The position numbers were made by a program, and so were the translations under genes. Positions 1-11,870 of a stretch of 64,000 bases of DNA are shown piece by piece; positions within the stretch are counted from its first letter, which is position 1; each line of letters begins with the position of its first letter. The stretch is from Rotaria sordida (lineage: Eukaryota > Rotifera > Eurotatoria > Philodinida > Philodinidae): NCBI GenBank assembly GCA_905250125.1, contig CAJNOL010000004.1, positions 248,001 to 312,000 of the forward strand, given 5' to 3'. A model generated the notes under the pieces. The model was not told the origin of the DNA and did no database searches. It saw only the letters and a program-made list of their open reading frames with translations.

Positions 1-1152
1 CTTGGTCTTGAGTCTTTCAGCGATCCTATCCTTGGAAAACTAGCAATGATTTTCATTTTCTAATATATTCTTGAATAGTATTTGTTTGTAGAGCATTTTC
101 TAGTCAACCTTATGATTTTTGATTACTTTTTTAAAAACCTTTTCATACTAACTCAGCAATATTAAAATCATTAGTATAATCTAGCATTTAACAGTATGTC
201 ACAGTCAAAATGTGAAGTAGAGAATACGATCAATGAAACCGTACAATGACCTATCAATAACTAGTATTCAAGAATGTAATAAAATTTTAAAAAACTCAAA
301 TGATAATATTAGCATCAGGGATGTTCCGAATGGCGAGTAGCCGCTAGAACATTCCCGAGTCAAACTTTTGGACTTTATCTTCGAAGATTTTCATTTCTGC
401 AGCTCTGACTGTGAGAAATTCCGAATTTTCTTTCGTTTGACATATATATATATTTTTTTTGTGTTACTTATTAATGAGAATGTCCCTTTGATGGTTTTTT
501 TTCTTGAAACACATTTATGTATCTATCAAACAATGTATTTTTGTTCATCACTTAGCATATGAAAAGTAAAGTTGTTACTGTGAAAGAGTAAAAATACTTG
601 ACTTGTTTTTACTAATGTAACTCCGATATTGACTATGAAAAAACTTATTCATGATCACTCCGATCCTCACCGAAGTTCAATGGAGAGCTCCAGTGAACGT
701 TTTAATCTTGAAAAAGCTTTTTGTTTTTCTCCTCTGAACTTCGAGCGTTTTATTGTTTTGTTTGTGCTGACCTATTCCCGAAAAACCGCTAAAAAAATCC
801 GATCAATTTTAGCAAAAATCTTCCAACAGGCCTTATGGATCATCGATCCGTGGACATCCCTTTTTGTACGATCCATTTGAAATTTTGATTTGTAAAAATA
901 AGTGTCTGCTCTTATGTTTAATAAATATATCCGCATAACTTTCCTTCAACGCTATATTTTCTGTCGAAAAATGATTCGTAATTCTTTCATCTTTAGTAAT
1001 TTGATCAGTAGTTGCATAATTGTCTTTCATAAGAGTTATGTTCATTTTTATAGGAAAAAAGCGTACGACTTTGTCTTATAGAATCCAATATATTTTATTT
1101 TTGTATTTTTGTGCATCTATTTTCATTCCACTGTAATTCTTTTTTATTCTAG
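1..1152. other. No protein gene recognised upstream of TMEM50
   Basis: AT-rich sequence with only short open frames that do not resemble proteins. The first 60 bases resemble the outer part of the right arm of the inverted-repeat element at 22385-23002 (shared GGAAAACTAG..ATGATTTTCAT), so a fragment of that repeat family probably enters the window here. A polypyrimidine tract ending in AG directly abuts the start codon at 1153. Confidence 0.5.
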
Positions 1153-2519
1153 ATGTCAGGATTATTTGACGATTGTCTTCCATTATCTTATTATTATGAA
1201 AAGCTAAATTTGGATAAATTTGACATAAAAGAAAATCGAAATACAATCGCATCAATAATTGCTGGATCATTGGTTTGTGTTAAATTTTATTTTTTTTTTC
1301 TTTATATAATTAAGATTTGATTTTTTTAAATTTGGAAATTTATGAAATGTCTTATCTTCAACGGAACCCCTCCTTACGGTTTTTGGTTTTTCATCGCTAA
1401 TATAGCTTCGAAGTATCCTCTGCCAAATGCCATATAAATGAGGATTCTTCATTGTTAGTTAGCACTTTTATTGAATCCAACTCTCGAAAAACTTGCACTG
1501 CGATTATTTTTTGTTTACGAAATTTTCTGAATCATAACGATTATTTCTCATTTCAAAGGCGCTGAGAGCATAGGTCTTGGACCTCTCACAGAGCTGAATA
1601 CGATCAGTTTTCGATTGATTTAATTGGAAAAGAAAAAACTCTTGATACATACAGGAAAGTTTGTTTTTCGTTTTTTTCGGCATCAGTTTTTACATGAAAA
1701 AAGTGTAGAATCACTCTTCGTTTCTCCGACATGACTGAGACGGTTTTTACAAGTATTAGACACTGCTTGGGATGCCCGACTTTTTTTGTCTTGAAAAATA
1801 TTGCATCATTGTTCTTTGGTGTGAATGAAAGAAGATCAAAAGAAAGGAAAAAAAGTTAGACACTCTAAATATCGACTCTGGAAATTTCATTGATTTCTGA
1901 TGAGCCGTTCTTGAAAAATTCCAAAAAGGGATCCGCTTACGTGTAAATGGATTGAATATTTAAAATTGAACTTGACACAATTTATTTTTAGTTTGGTGTT
2001 GGCTGGTGGTTGATTATTGATGTTGCTGTACGTTATCCGTCAAATGATCATTTTCACAAGGCTCTTCTTACTATTGGAATAGTGGCATCACTTGCTTTAA
2101 TCTTGTAAATATATTTTCTTTTTTTTTGTTTTTTGGTTTTGTCATTTTCAGTTACTAATAATTTTAATATTATTTTAGTGTTAACTCAATATCAAATTCG
2201 CGTTTTCGGGGTGATTATTATCGTGATGGTTGTATTGGTTTAGTATTAGCACGAGTAATACTTTTTCTTTCATTTCTATTTGTGTTCGGCAGTGTTATTG
2301 CTGGCGCATGGATTATGATTGCTTTATATATAATACCAAATGCAGAACATGTATATCCAGGTGTAGCAGTTTTTCTTCAAAGTTTATTTATTTTTGCTAG
2401 GTAGGTTTTTCTTTTTAATTATTATTTAATATGAAAAAAAAAATTAATTCATCGATTTTTTTGTTTTCATTCTTTTTAGCACACTTACACTCAAATTTGG
2501 ACGAACGGAGGACGAATAG
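1153..2519 (+). CDS. TMEM50: TMEM50A/B-family four-pass membrane protein
   Basis: Four exons (1153-1272, 1992-2104, 2179-2400, 2480-2519) join in frame to 164 residues, close to the roughly 158 of animal TMEM50 proteins. Visible family features are an N-terminal MSGLFDDCLP-like start, four hydrophobic segments at about residues 30-52, 65-86, 98-125 and 136-156, the VGWWLIIDVAVRYP stretch after helix 1, an SRFRGD loop, and the acidic tail FGRTEDE. Introns begin GTTTGT, GTAAAT and GTAGGT and end in TTTTAG. The 719-nt first intron is much longer than the other two (about 75 nt each). The family resides in ER, Golgi and endosomal membranes and its molecular function is poorly defined. The start codon directly follows TTTTTTATTCTAG, suggesting either a non-coding 5' exon or spliced-leader trans-splicing. 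Family assignment is secure; cellular role here is inferred. Confidence 0.9.
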
Positions 2520-5500
2520 ATAGTTTGTTTTATAGTTCTAAATTTTTATTGTAGCTGAGAGCTTAGTTTTTTTTTGCCTATTGTCGTGACATAGTGATGT
2601 GCATTTTCTTTTGTATGCATTTTTTTGTGCTTGATGCAATTTAAAATTAAAATAAAAAGTCTTCTAAAATTTTTATCAGATTCATAAAAGAATTAAATTA
2701 TTTGTTTAATAGCATCGAATTATTAAAGATTTTGGGTACTATATATTCCAAAATCATACTTATCTTGATCTTTAGTATTGAAATGAGTACGATATTTTTA
2801 AGAAAACTAATGGAAATCGAAAAGCTTTCTACGCAAGATCTGAATCACACAAAGAATGAGTCGGACGAAAAAGTTCTGTTCAAATATTTATTAGTTGAAT
2901 GCTAAAACACGATATTCATCATGCTTTAACCAATGTCTGTCATTAATAGAGATGTGCGAAACTGGAATTTAAGTTTATAGTAAAACACTCTATGGTTTTA
3001 AGTGAATCATATTATAAGTCATCAATCAGAACATAATTCAAGAGTGAAGACCCAAAAAAGTGCTGGTCATCGACTAAATAAATCAAAATACGGATATTGA
3101 AGAATTTTGTCAGATATGTGACGAATAAATTCTGGAATAGTTTTCTCAAGATCGGAAGCAAAAAGAACTTGGTCCTGCACATCTCTAGGCATTAACGAAC
3201 AATTGAGTTGACCTTTTTTTCAATCGTTTGCTATCCTCTAACGAATTTAAGTTCTATTTGATGATTGAAATGATATGGATAACAAACAGGTTTCATAAGT
3301 AGTCTTTAATATTATAGTTTCGTTTCTAGAAAAAACATAAAATTCATCATATATCATCGAGATCTTATAACTAATAAACATTTTAATCTAATTTTCTTCA
3401 GTTATAGTTAATCAATTTGTAGTAACGATGTCATTTTCATGATACATGAATGAATCTGTGTGACTGTTGGACGATTATCCCAGACCCTCTTTCATACTTT
3501 GTTTCTTTGAAAGTAATGACATGAATTGGGTATAGCGCAATTCGAGACATGCTAGCAATGAATTACTCAAATCGAATTTCCTCACTTATTACTCAAGTTC
3601 AAACGAAGACAAGAAATTTGTATTATGCTATCAAAATCATTTGTTTAACAGAAAATGTAAGTTAGCTCTCTCCTACAATATGATGACTTCACAGAGTTCT
3701 GTTCACTGAAGCATTGACAATGTTCGTTGTTTAAATACTGTCTTGAGAGCTTCCTTCGGGTAAAACTGTTGTTCATCGAACAATTCCCAAGTATTCAACT
3801 GGTTATTGCCGTTCGCTTCCCGTAAGTTAAACTATCGTTCGCTAAAGAAACTTTCTTTTTCATCATCTTGCCGATAGCATCATTACTATGTCCATAATTG
3901 CTAAGAAGAATTTGAGGACTATTATAATCTGATGAAACTCTGTTTTAATCATTTGTTGCTATTAATATACAATCCTTTTGTGATGTGTGAGATAATTTTA
4001 TAATAATACTACACGTCATTTGCGTGTTTTTTTTTAAAAACACAATTGACAAAGGGAGACAAGTTTATATTGAAGACTCTCGCACTGCTAGCGGCTGATT
4101 AATACGTGATACAAAAAGTAATGACTAATAATGATACTTTTCTTTACTCATATAGAAGAAGACAGGTGTCCTTCGTAACATTTACATTCGTTAACTAAGA
4201 ATCTTTATAGTATTTGGCAGAGACAGAAAATATCTAGCAATTAGTGAGTTTATTTTTGAAACAGTTGTAGATGGATGGAAATTTTTCCTTCTATTGTGTG
4301 CAATTAATCATCCATTGTCTATGTATGGATAAAATCTGAAGAAAATTTTACAAACAAAGATTCAATAGATTACTTCTAATCGATCACTATTCTTACAAAC
4401 AAGAGAAAAATACATGTATCATCAATTATATCCATTGAATAATTCAGATGAATCATGCGAAACATATTTAGTTTATCCGTATGACTATTAGTTTAATTTC
4501 TGAAAACTTATGGATTAAATTAAACAAAAAATGTATTGTTATATGTAGCTGCAAGATTAAAATTAAACAAATTTTATCTTAAATGATAAAAAATATTTAA
4601 AAAATATGTAAAAACCACATACGTTTTCAGAAATGAAAAAAAAAGGAAATGATGGAGAAGTTTTCATTGTTGATAATCATTTATATCAGCTTTCATTCAC
4701 AACAATTATGACAACTGAACAGTCAATAGGATATTAGCTTCAAAAAAAATGATGGTTACAGATTCGAATTCAATTTAAAAAAAGCTTCTAATATAGATCT
4801 TAGGTTTAGTTTAATATTCAAAATTTTACGTGTTTAAGGCGCTTTGAAAAGTTTCATATATATGTTAACAAAAGATACTATTTTTTTTCTTGTTAAAACT
4901 ATAAAGAAATTAATTTTGAAATTTATTGTCGTTAATAATTATCTCTGATATAGTTCATACGAAGAAACTATAAAAAAGTAAAAGTAAAAAAGAAAATTAA
5001 TTAAATATATTTTTTTAATTTTAAGCCTTATCTAATCCCTATTTATAATCAAAATAAATGATAAACATGTCAAAATATTCAAGTAATAAATTCAATGGGA
5101 TTAACTAACTGAAATCTTAGTAAATAATTTAATAGAATTATATACTATTCGTTTTAAATTGAAGAATAATGATCATCACTTCAGATGCACTATAAATATA
5201 GTTTATGCCAAAATGCACTATGAATGATCTCAAATGAAAATTTTTCCATAATTATTTGATTATTCCAATTAAGTCGATTGATGTTGTATTCATAACCATG
5301 AGCATGCATTTTTATTTGTATTCTATTCCTCTTCTGATAAATTATTACATTGATATCATCTTACTATTTGCAATACTGAAAAAAATTTTTTTTTTAAAAG
5401 ATTCAAATAATTTAAGTAGATAAGAATATTAAATGATAAGTGCAGAAGGATACATTTTCTAAGTTATTTTTCGTTACATCAATAATACTTGATGTCATGA

Positions 5501-5970
5501 AATACTTTTCTTCAGTTAGAAAAAAAAAAACAAATAAATATCTTCTATTTAACAACATTAACTCAATAGATTCAACAAGAAATATATAATCTTATATGTT
5601 TTCTATTAAATGATTCTCAAATGAACTATACATCTTTATTAAATACAAAGCCACGTCAAATTTACACATAACAATCATAGCGACACTAAAAGCAACAAAT
5701 CAGGCTTTCTTTTTCTGCTGTCTTTATTTTTTTCTCATTTTTTTTTCCATTTCTATCATCACGCTAGTGATGGCTTCCGGTCATACCCGGTTTTTTTTTT
5801 CTTCGTTCGTGTGAGCTAACATCCTTTCAATTGAAGCAAGAAAAAAGAAGAAAAGAAGAAAAGAAGAAAAGAAAGCACGACGAGACAAAAAAAATTATAA
5901 TGTATGTAGGCAGAGTAATTTTCTTCTTTATGTCGTTCAGTTCAATCAAATATTCAAAAAACTATTATTG
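2520..5970. other. 3.4-kb intergenic region, no gene seen
   Basis: Runs from the TMEM50 stop to the SLC29A4 start. It is AT-rich with many homopolymer runs and only short frames. AATAAA-like signals near 2650 could serve TMEM50. A GA-rich AAGAAG tract at about 5838-5875 lies 100 bases upstream of the next start codon and may belong to its promoter or 5' UTR. No tRNA, tandem array or long inverted repeat was recognised. Confidence 0.5.
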
Positions 5971-8900
5971 ATGGATGAAAATTTCTTACGCAATTGCTAT
6001 GTCATACGAAATTCTGAACAACAACAACAACAACATAATCATCATCGTTATATGCGTTTTGATGATCATCGTTCATTTACAGAACAACAACCACAACAAC
6101 AATCAACATTGTCACCTCCTATTGATAAATATCATTTTACCTATTTGGCTTTATTTTGTTGTGGTATTGGATTTTTATTGCCTTATTCAATCTATATAAC
6201 ATGTGTTGATTATTTTCATGCACAATTTCCACAAACAGCAATTATATTTCATTTAAATTTTATTTATATTATTTTGGCATTTAGTACAGTTTTATTTAGT
6301 AACATTATTGCAAATATTCTATCTGTTAAACGTCGTGTTATATTTGGTTATTGTATTACATTAATTATACTTATGTTTATTACTATTTTTTGTGTTGGTT
6401 TAGAAATTTTTCCACAACAATGGTCATATTCTATTTTTCTATTATCTGTTGCTATAATAGCTGTTGGATGTACATGTAAGATTTGGTTGTTGTTATTTTG
6501 AAATAAAATGTATATGTAATTCTTTTCTAGTACAACAATCAAGTTTCTATGGACTAACAAGCATGTTACCATCTCGATATACACAAGCTGTTATGACAGG
6601 TGAAAGTAAGTTTTGAATTCATATTGTTTTTTTTTTTTGTTAATAAGTTTTTACTTTCAAGGTTTTGCTGGTCTGCTTGCATCTTGGTACGAATGATTTT
6701 CTAATTTTAATACTAGATAAGATTTTTTTTATTCATATTGAAATTTAGATCAATAGTTCTAAATAATATTAAAAAAATTAAAGAGCTAAAATTAGGCTAC
6801 TATTTTTTTTTTTAATATTTTAATATTATTTTCTTTTTGAATTTCTAGTGCTCGAATTAGTACAAATTTATTTATGTCAAATGATAGTCATTTAAGCACA
6901 ATATTATTTTTTTCACTTGGACTTCTATTTGTACAATTTTGTTTTATATTTTATCTTATTCTTCAACGTTCAACATTTATTGAATATTATGTTCATCAAT
7001 GTGAAAATGCAAAAAAAAATGAAGAAATTGAATTTCAAATTCGATGTCATGCAGCATCAATTAATTCTAAACAGACAATAATTGATGATAATGTATCAAT
7101 TGTTTTTTTTCTTTCTTATTATTTATTATTCATATTTTTTCTATTATTTTTTTCTTTTTAGGAAGAAAATCTTGAATCAAATACATCAACTATTCAAGAT
7201 CCTCATTTTGGTATTTTAACTGTTGATACATTTGACGATCAACAGCCAATTATTTCATCAGCGAATCAATATTCACTAAAATTATGGTTTCGAATAAAAC
7301 GTATGATTTTTGTTTTTTGTTTATTAGAAATGAATATATAATTATTATCTTGATTCGACCAATGTGTTTAGATATAAAGAACTTCGAATGAATAGGAATG
7401 TAGTATTAGTAATCCTGAATTTGTTTTTTCTACAGAAAATGTCAAGCTTGAGCTATGTTTATTATGTGACCTTTTTAAAAATATTATATTCTGAATCAGC
7501 ATAACAAACTGAATAAAAGAATGTTATTAGATTAAATTTTGAGCAAATAAAGTTAAAAAAATTCTGTTCATTATACATAGCTTGACCAAACGCTATCTGT
7601 GAGTATTCTTGTGAATCTATCTAGTATTTGTAACAATAGAAAGGCGCAAACATTTGGTGTCATTAGAGTCACCAGATCGAGAGCTACGAAAGTACTTAGC
7701 TCTTTTTAATTCTGTTTGATTATTGAGAAAACTCAAGTTTTTTTTCCATTTGGCAGCAAAATAAGATTTAAAAAGTTGAAAAATGCGCTCCTTTTACGCG
7801 GTTTTATTACACCACGACTTAATTCAAAAGAGAATTAGATAGCGTATGCGAGATCAACATCAAAAACTGCATAGAATCATATATATTTTAGTAGGAAGGG
7901 TTTCCGATGGAGTATACATCTATGATTCTCCTCAGGTGTATTTTTCTAAAATTTCGTTCCTAATTCCCCAGGAACAGGCTTTTTTATAGAAAAACAAAAT
8001 TTCTTAAATCTGATATGATTCGATATAGTTTTTAACACTAATTCCGAATATATTATATATTTCGTTCTTTAACAAATTAATGTCCACGTCAGAATTAAAA
8101 TTGAATGGATGTAAGCTCAATAACTCGACAATCATAACAGATAGAGACCTGCGGTTTTTGACAATCCAGAAAGAAGATCTTCAGATGTCCTTTTATTTGA
8201 TATTATATAAGACATAATATTTTAAAACTCATCATCTTCTCAAAATATTCAAAAAAAAGTGCATAAAAGCAGTATTGCATTTTGATGTAATGCTAATTTC
8301 GACATGTACTTCAAATAGGCGAAACATCTGATGTAGAGTTCAAGACACGATGTTTCAAATAAATTATCTTCTCACATTTCAATGTTGGGCAAACAAGATC
8401 GCGTAGATATCCAATCAAATTCTATAGAATTCTGTTGATTTTCAGCAAATTTTCTGACGTTTTTGTATCAACATTTCCTCGAAACATAATACCGTTTTCA
8501 TGCATGTTTCTGAATTTTTTGTGAAGATAATACAATATTGCCTTATGTAGTATGAAATAAAATGACGTCTGGAGTTCTCCTCCTGCGATTGCTGAAAATC
8601 ACAGACCGCTAGCTGTTGCTGTTGTCGAATTATTGAGATTATATCTACCCATCTTTAATTCTGTCCCGAATACTAGATAGGTTTACAAGAATACTCATAG
8701 ATATGGTACAGTTAAGTTATGTATATCGGACAGAATTTTTTTAAACTTTATTTGCTCTAAATCCAATCCAATAACATTTTTCTACTCAATTTTTCATACT
8801 GATTCAGAATATAAGATTTTCAAAAAGTTTGTAAATTTTCTGTAGGAAAAACAAATTTATGATTATAAATACTAGATTCTTATTCATTCAAAGTTTTTTT

Positions 8901-9664
8901 TATAACTAAACAGCGATCGAATCAAAATAAAAACTATATATTCATGATTAGCTCGTCAAGTTCAAGCAGACCACATATAAATGAACTATTAAAAAACAAA
9001 AACTTCACTCGATTTTTGTATTTCCGCGACTTAAAGAAAAATTTTTTCTATAGGTGAATGGCATCGTCGATTAGATTGTATAAAAGTAATTTGGCCTTAT
9101 ATGATTTCTATAGCATGCACTTATTTAGTAACTTTATCATTATTTCCTGGTGTTGAATCTGAAATGATTAATTGTCAATGGCGTGAATGGTTACCGATTA
9201 CTTTAATGGCTTTATTTAATATATTTGATGTTTGTGGTAAAATGTTTGCACTTATTGCTCATCATATGTTATCACCAATTCAATTATTTATCTGTAGTCT
9301 TTTACGTTTAATTTATATACCATTAATGATTTTATGTATTTTACCAAAACATGCAGCATATTTATCAAATTTATTTTGGCAATTCTTTTTTTCAAGTACA
9401 CTTGGTTTAACAAATGGTTATTTTGGTAGTGTACCAATGATTCGTGCACCAATGACAATTATTGAAGAACGAAAAGAATTAACTGGAAATTTAATGATGT
9501 TTTCTTATTCCGTTGGACTAACAGTTGGTAGTCTTATTTCGTATTTACTTGATGCAATCATTGGTCAAAGTCCTGGTGTTGATTGGTGTCAAACACTATC
9601 ATTACTCAATCAAACAACATGGACTATTATTAACAACACCAGTTATAATGACAGCAACTCTTGA
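5971..9664 (+). CDS. SLC29A4: Equilibrative nucleoside/monoamine transporter, ENT4 (PMAT) type
   Basis: Six exons (5971-6475, 6531-6605, 6662-6686, 6849-7092, 7162-7300, 9054-9664) join in frame to 532 residues, the usual size of ENT4. This is a plasma-membrane facilitative transporter of the SLC29 family; ENT4 members carry organic cations, monoamines and adenosine. Diagnostic stretches are DKYHFTYLALFCCGIGFLLPY in helix 1, QQSSFYGLTSMLPSRYTQAV followed by MTGE in helix 4-5, and NGYFGSVPMI near the C-terminal helices. About eleven hydrophobic helices are visible, and a large hydrophilic loop separates helices 6 and 7. The N-terminus is an unusual Gln/His-rich stretch (residues about 15-45) encoded by CAA repeats. 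ATG 5971 is used because the frame has no better upstream start. Intron 5 (7301-9053) is swollen by an inverted-repeat element. The third exon is only 25 nt. Assignment to ENT4 rather than ENT1-3 rests on overall resemblance. Confidence 0.93.
7331..8946. mobile_element. 1.6-kb inverted-repeat (foldback) element in SLC29A4 intron 5
   Basis: Two diverged arms of about 290 bp, 7331-7629 and 8670-8946, are reverse complements: outer TGAATATATA..TTGATTCGA, middle TTATATTCTGAATCAG and AGCAAATAAAGTT, inner GAGTATTCTTGT..CTATCTAGTA. The roughly 1-kb core between them is not self-complementary and encodes no recognisable protein. The host intron would be about 140 nt without it, like its neighbours. 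Both ends sit in AT-rich sequence, so a clear target-site duplication could not be fixed. I read this as a non-autonomous DNA transposon that relies on a transposase elsewhere. Confidence 0.75.
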
Positions 9665-9867
9665 TATCTCAACTCATTTATCATCATTTTGTACAATAAC
9701 AACAAATATTAAACAAGATACAATAATAGAAGGGCTATAACCACCAAAGACATTATACTATCGATATCTGGCTTTTTTTTTATATATATATACATACATC
9801 TATTCTTGTTTCTCATAAATATTCTTATTTTTTTTCTGATTCAGTAAACACGTATATTTTCTATATA

Positions 9868-10300
9868 ATGCTAATAAAATTCTCGTGGTTTGGTATGTAA
9901 ATTAAACATATTTTAATAAACATTAATTTTTATTTAATTTCTAGTTCTTCTAATCATTTTGGTTATTTGTCGAACGACTACATTATATAATCTTTATCAT
10001 GATGATGATGATAATGATTATCATGAGACAAATATTGAAAAAAAATCATTTACTTCTCAACAATTAGCTAAACTTGATGAATATTTTTCATCTAAATATA
10101 ACGATGAACCATTATCTGAAGTTTTAAATCCTATGATACACTATTCAAATGAAAATGATATAACTAAACGTGATGCTTTATGGACAACAACAGAAGTTCT
10201 CGAATGTATTCGACGCTTGAGATATTCGAAGAACGCATCAAAACTTGATCTTGTTACTGAAATGCTCAATTGCTATCGACGTTTGAGACGTCCCGGTTAA
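9868..10300 (+). CDS. Secreted peptide-hormone-like precursor with C-terminal amidation signal
   Basis: Two exons (9868-9892, 9945-10300; intron 52 nt, GTATGT..TTTCTAG) encode 126 residues. The first 19 residues form a signal peptide (MLIKFSW, then a VLLIILVI core). After an acidic Asp-rich stretch come dibasic sites at KK 41-42 and KR 83-84. Cleavage at KR would release residues 85-125, with Gly126 before the stop as amide donor, giving a 41-residue peptide ending in Pro-amide. The mature part contains an internal duplication, TEVLECIRRLR (91-101) and TEMLNCYRRLR (113-123), which places two cysteines (96, 118) at equivalent positions. Length, amide and terminal placement recall CRF/DH44-like or NPY-like hormones, but I recognise no family motif. 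The gene starts 204 bases after SLC29A4. Secreted precursor is well supported; hormone function is inference. Confidence 0.65.
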
Positions 10301-10450
10301 AGGAATTTTAATGATTATTGTGACAATTGAAATAAATGTTTAAAAAAAAAAGCATTACATACGTTTAAGAATAAAAAATAAAAATCAAACTTTACATTAT
10401 AAATTTAAATAAATAAAATCTTCATTTAAAACTTAATAATAATTTACAAA

Positions 10451-10634
10451 AAAATCTCTTCAAATGTCAAATCACTTTCCAACTGAGATGATATTCATTT
10501 GATGAGTAGTAGAAAATTCTAGAATGGTTTGGTTTTCTGAATGTTAGTTCTTATAGTATCGAAATTTTAGTGGGTCTTTCATCAAATGAATATCGTCTCG
10601 ATTGAAAGGCAATTTGATACTTGGAGAGATTTTC
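10451..10634. repeat. Short inverted-repeat (MITE-like) element
   Basis: Arms 10451-10508 and 10579-10634 are imperfect reverse complements: AAAATCTCTTCAA..GATATTCATTTGATGA against TCATCAAATGAATATCG..TTGGAGAGATTTT. A 70-bp loop separates them. It lies between the peptide-precursor gene and the membrane-protein gene and contains no reading frame. Confidence 0.65.
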
Positions 10635-11160
10635 TCATTAGTATAAAATAGTATTAATTTATCGAACACTTGAAATTTCTTCTCTTACTGACTGAAATTT
10701 AATTTTTTCAAAGAAATTTGGCGCTTATAGTTGGAACAATAATTTATTATATAGAAGGCTCAAAATAGATGGTTGAATTGATACATATTATGACATATTA
10801 AGAAGATCGAAATCTTTAAAACATAAGAATAAAACAGGTACTATAGTTCTTTGTAATAAATCAATTAAAAATTGATTAATATTGAATTCTTTTTTTTTGA
10901 ATAGAAGAAGGAATGATGTTTTATTCTTTTATAAATAAAACTAAGTTATTTTCAAACAAATTATTCCTTTGGACATCATCAATAATTTTATGCTTAAATC
11001 TAAATCTATTGTTCATCAACTATTCACGTTTTTTTCTTGTAAGTTTTCATAGAAACATCAAGAAAACTTATGCTAAGATCATTGTATATAGAGTCTCTAG
11101 AGCAATTAACGTAAATCAAAAATATATTGTTTGACACGTTTATTATCATATTGAATATTC

Positions 11161-11870
11161 ATGCTGAATAATTATTTCAAAAACTTACAACAATATAAAC
11201 ATGATCGAAAACAATACTCATCTAAAGAAAATGAAAATGATGATAATGATGATGATGACTACTTGTTTCGAGATACATCTACATCAATATTAACAATTAC
11301 AAAATTAAAAAGCAGTTTTGAAATTTAAAATCAAGTATTTTTGTTTTTGACAAATTCATGTTTGTTTTTACAGACACAGAAGAATTGGTTGGTCTTCAAC
11401 AAAAACCACAAAAAGTCGTCGATTGGTTTCCAATTATATCAATTATTTTAGCTGCTATTATTTGTCTGATTGCTTTCATTATTTTATGTAAACGACAAAT
11501 GTATGTGTGTTGAAAATAAATTTTTCATAAAATCATATATCTGCTTTTTTAGAGATCATCGTCAGTATATTCATCATCAAATAAAACGACAAGAAAACAA
11601 TCAAAATCAAAATAATAATCAAATATCATTGACTACATTCGATGTAGCTGAATGTATTGATGGTGATATGGAATTCGTAGCTGGACTTAATATACATTTG
11701 GCTAAAGGTAATTTAATACTGAACGATAATGATGCTCAAATGGTTAGTTAGATGTTTCGATCAAAATTTGAAAGATAAATAATTTTAATTGTTTCTTTTT
11801 TCAGCTCAATTCAATGAATACATTTGATCGTCTTCAATATTTTCAAAAACTTACAAATTATGTCAAATAA
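11161..11870 (+). CDS. Uncharacterised single-pass membrane protein
   Basis: Four exons (11161-11314, 11374-11500, 11553-11742, 11805-11870) join in frame to 178 residues. The N-terminal third is polar and acidic (an Asn/Asp run near residues 28-38), followed by one helix at about residues 70-92 (WFPIISIILAAIICLIAFII) with a basic CKRQ stop-transfer, then an Asn/Gln-rich tail ending FQKLTNYVK. No family is recognised. The last three exons are firm because their splice sites and phases agree. The first donor (GTTTTG) is weak. An upstream exon at 10913-11038, starting MMFYSF with a hydrophobic signal-like segment and ending at a strong GTAAGT donor, may be the true first exon, but I could not connect it in phase. 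Topology and role are unknown. Confidence 0.5.

Noticed and set aside
629..880. 83-codon plus-strand frame
   Set aside because: No recognisable domain or splice context; composition typical of chance frames.
5975..6199. 74-codon plus-strand frame rich in Asn/Ile
   Set aside because: It is a frame-shifted reading of the CAA-rich first exon of SLC29A4.
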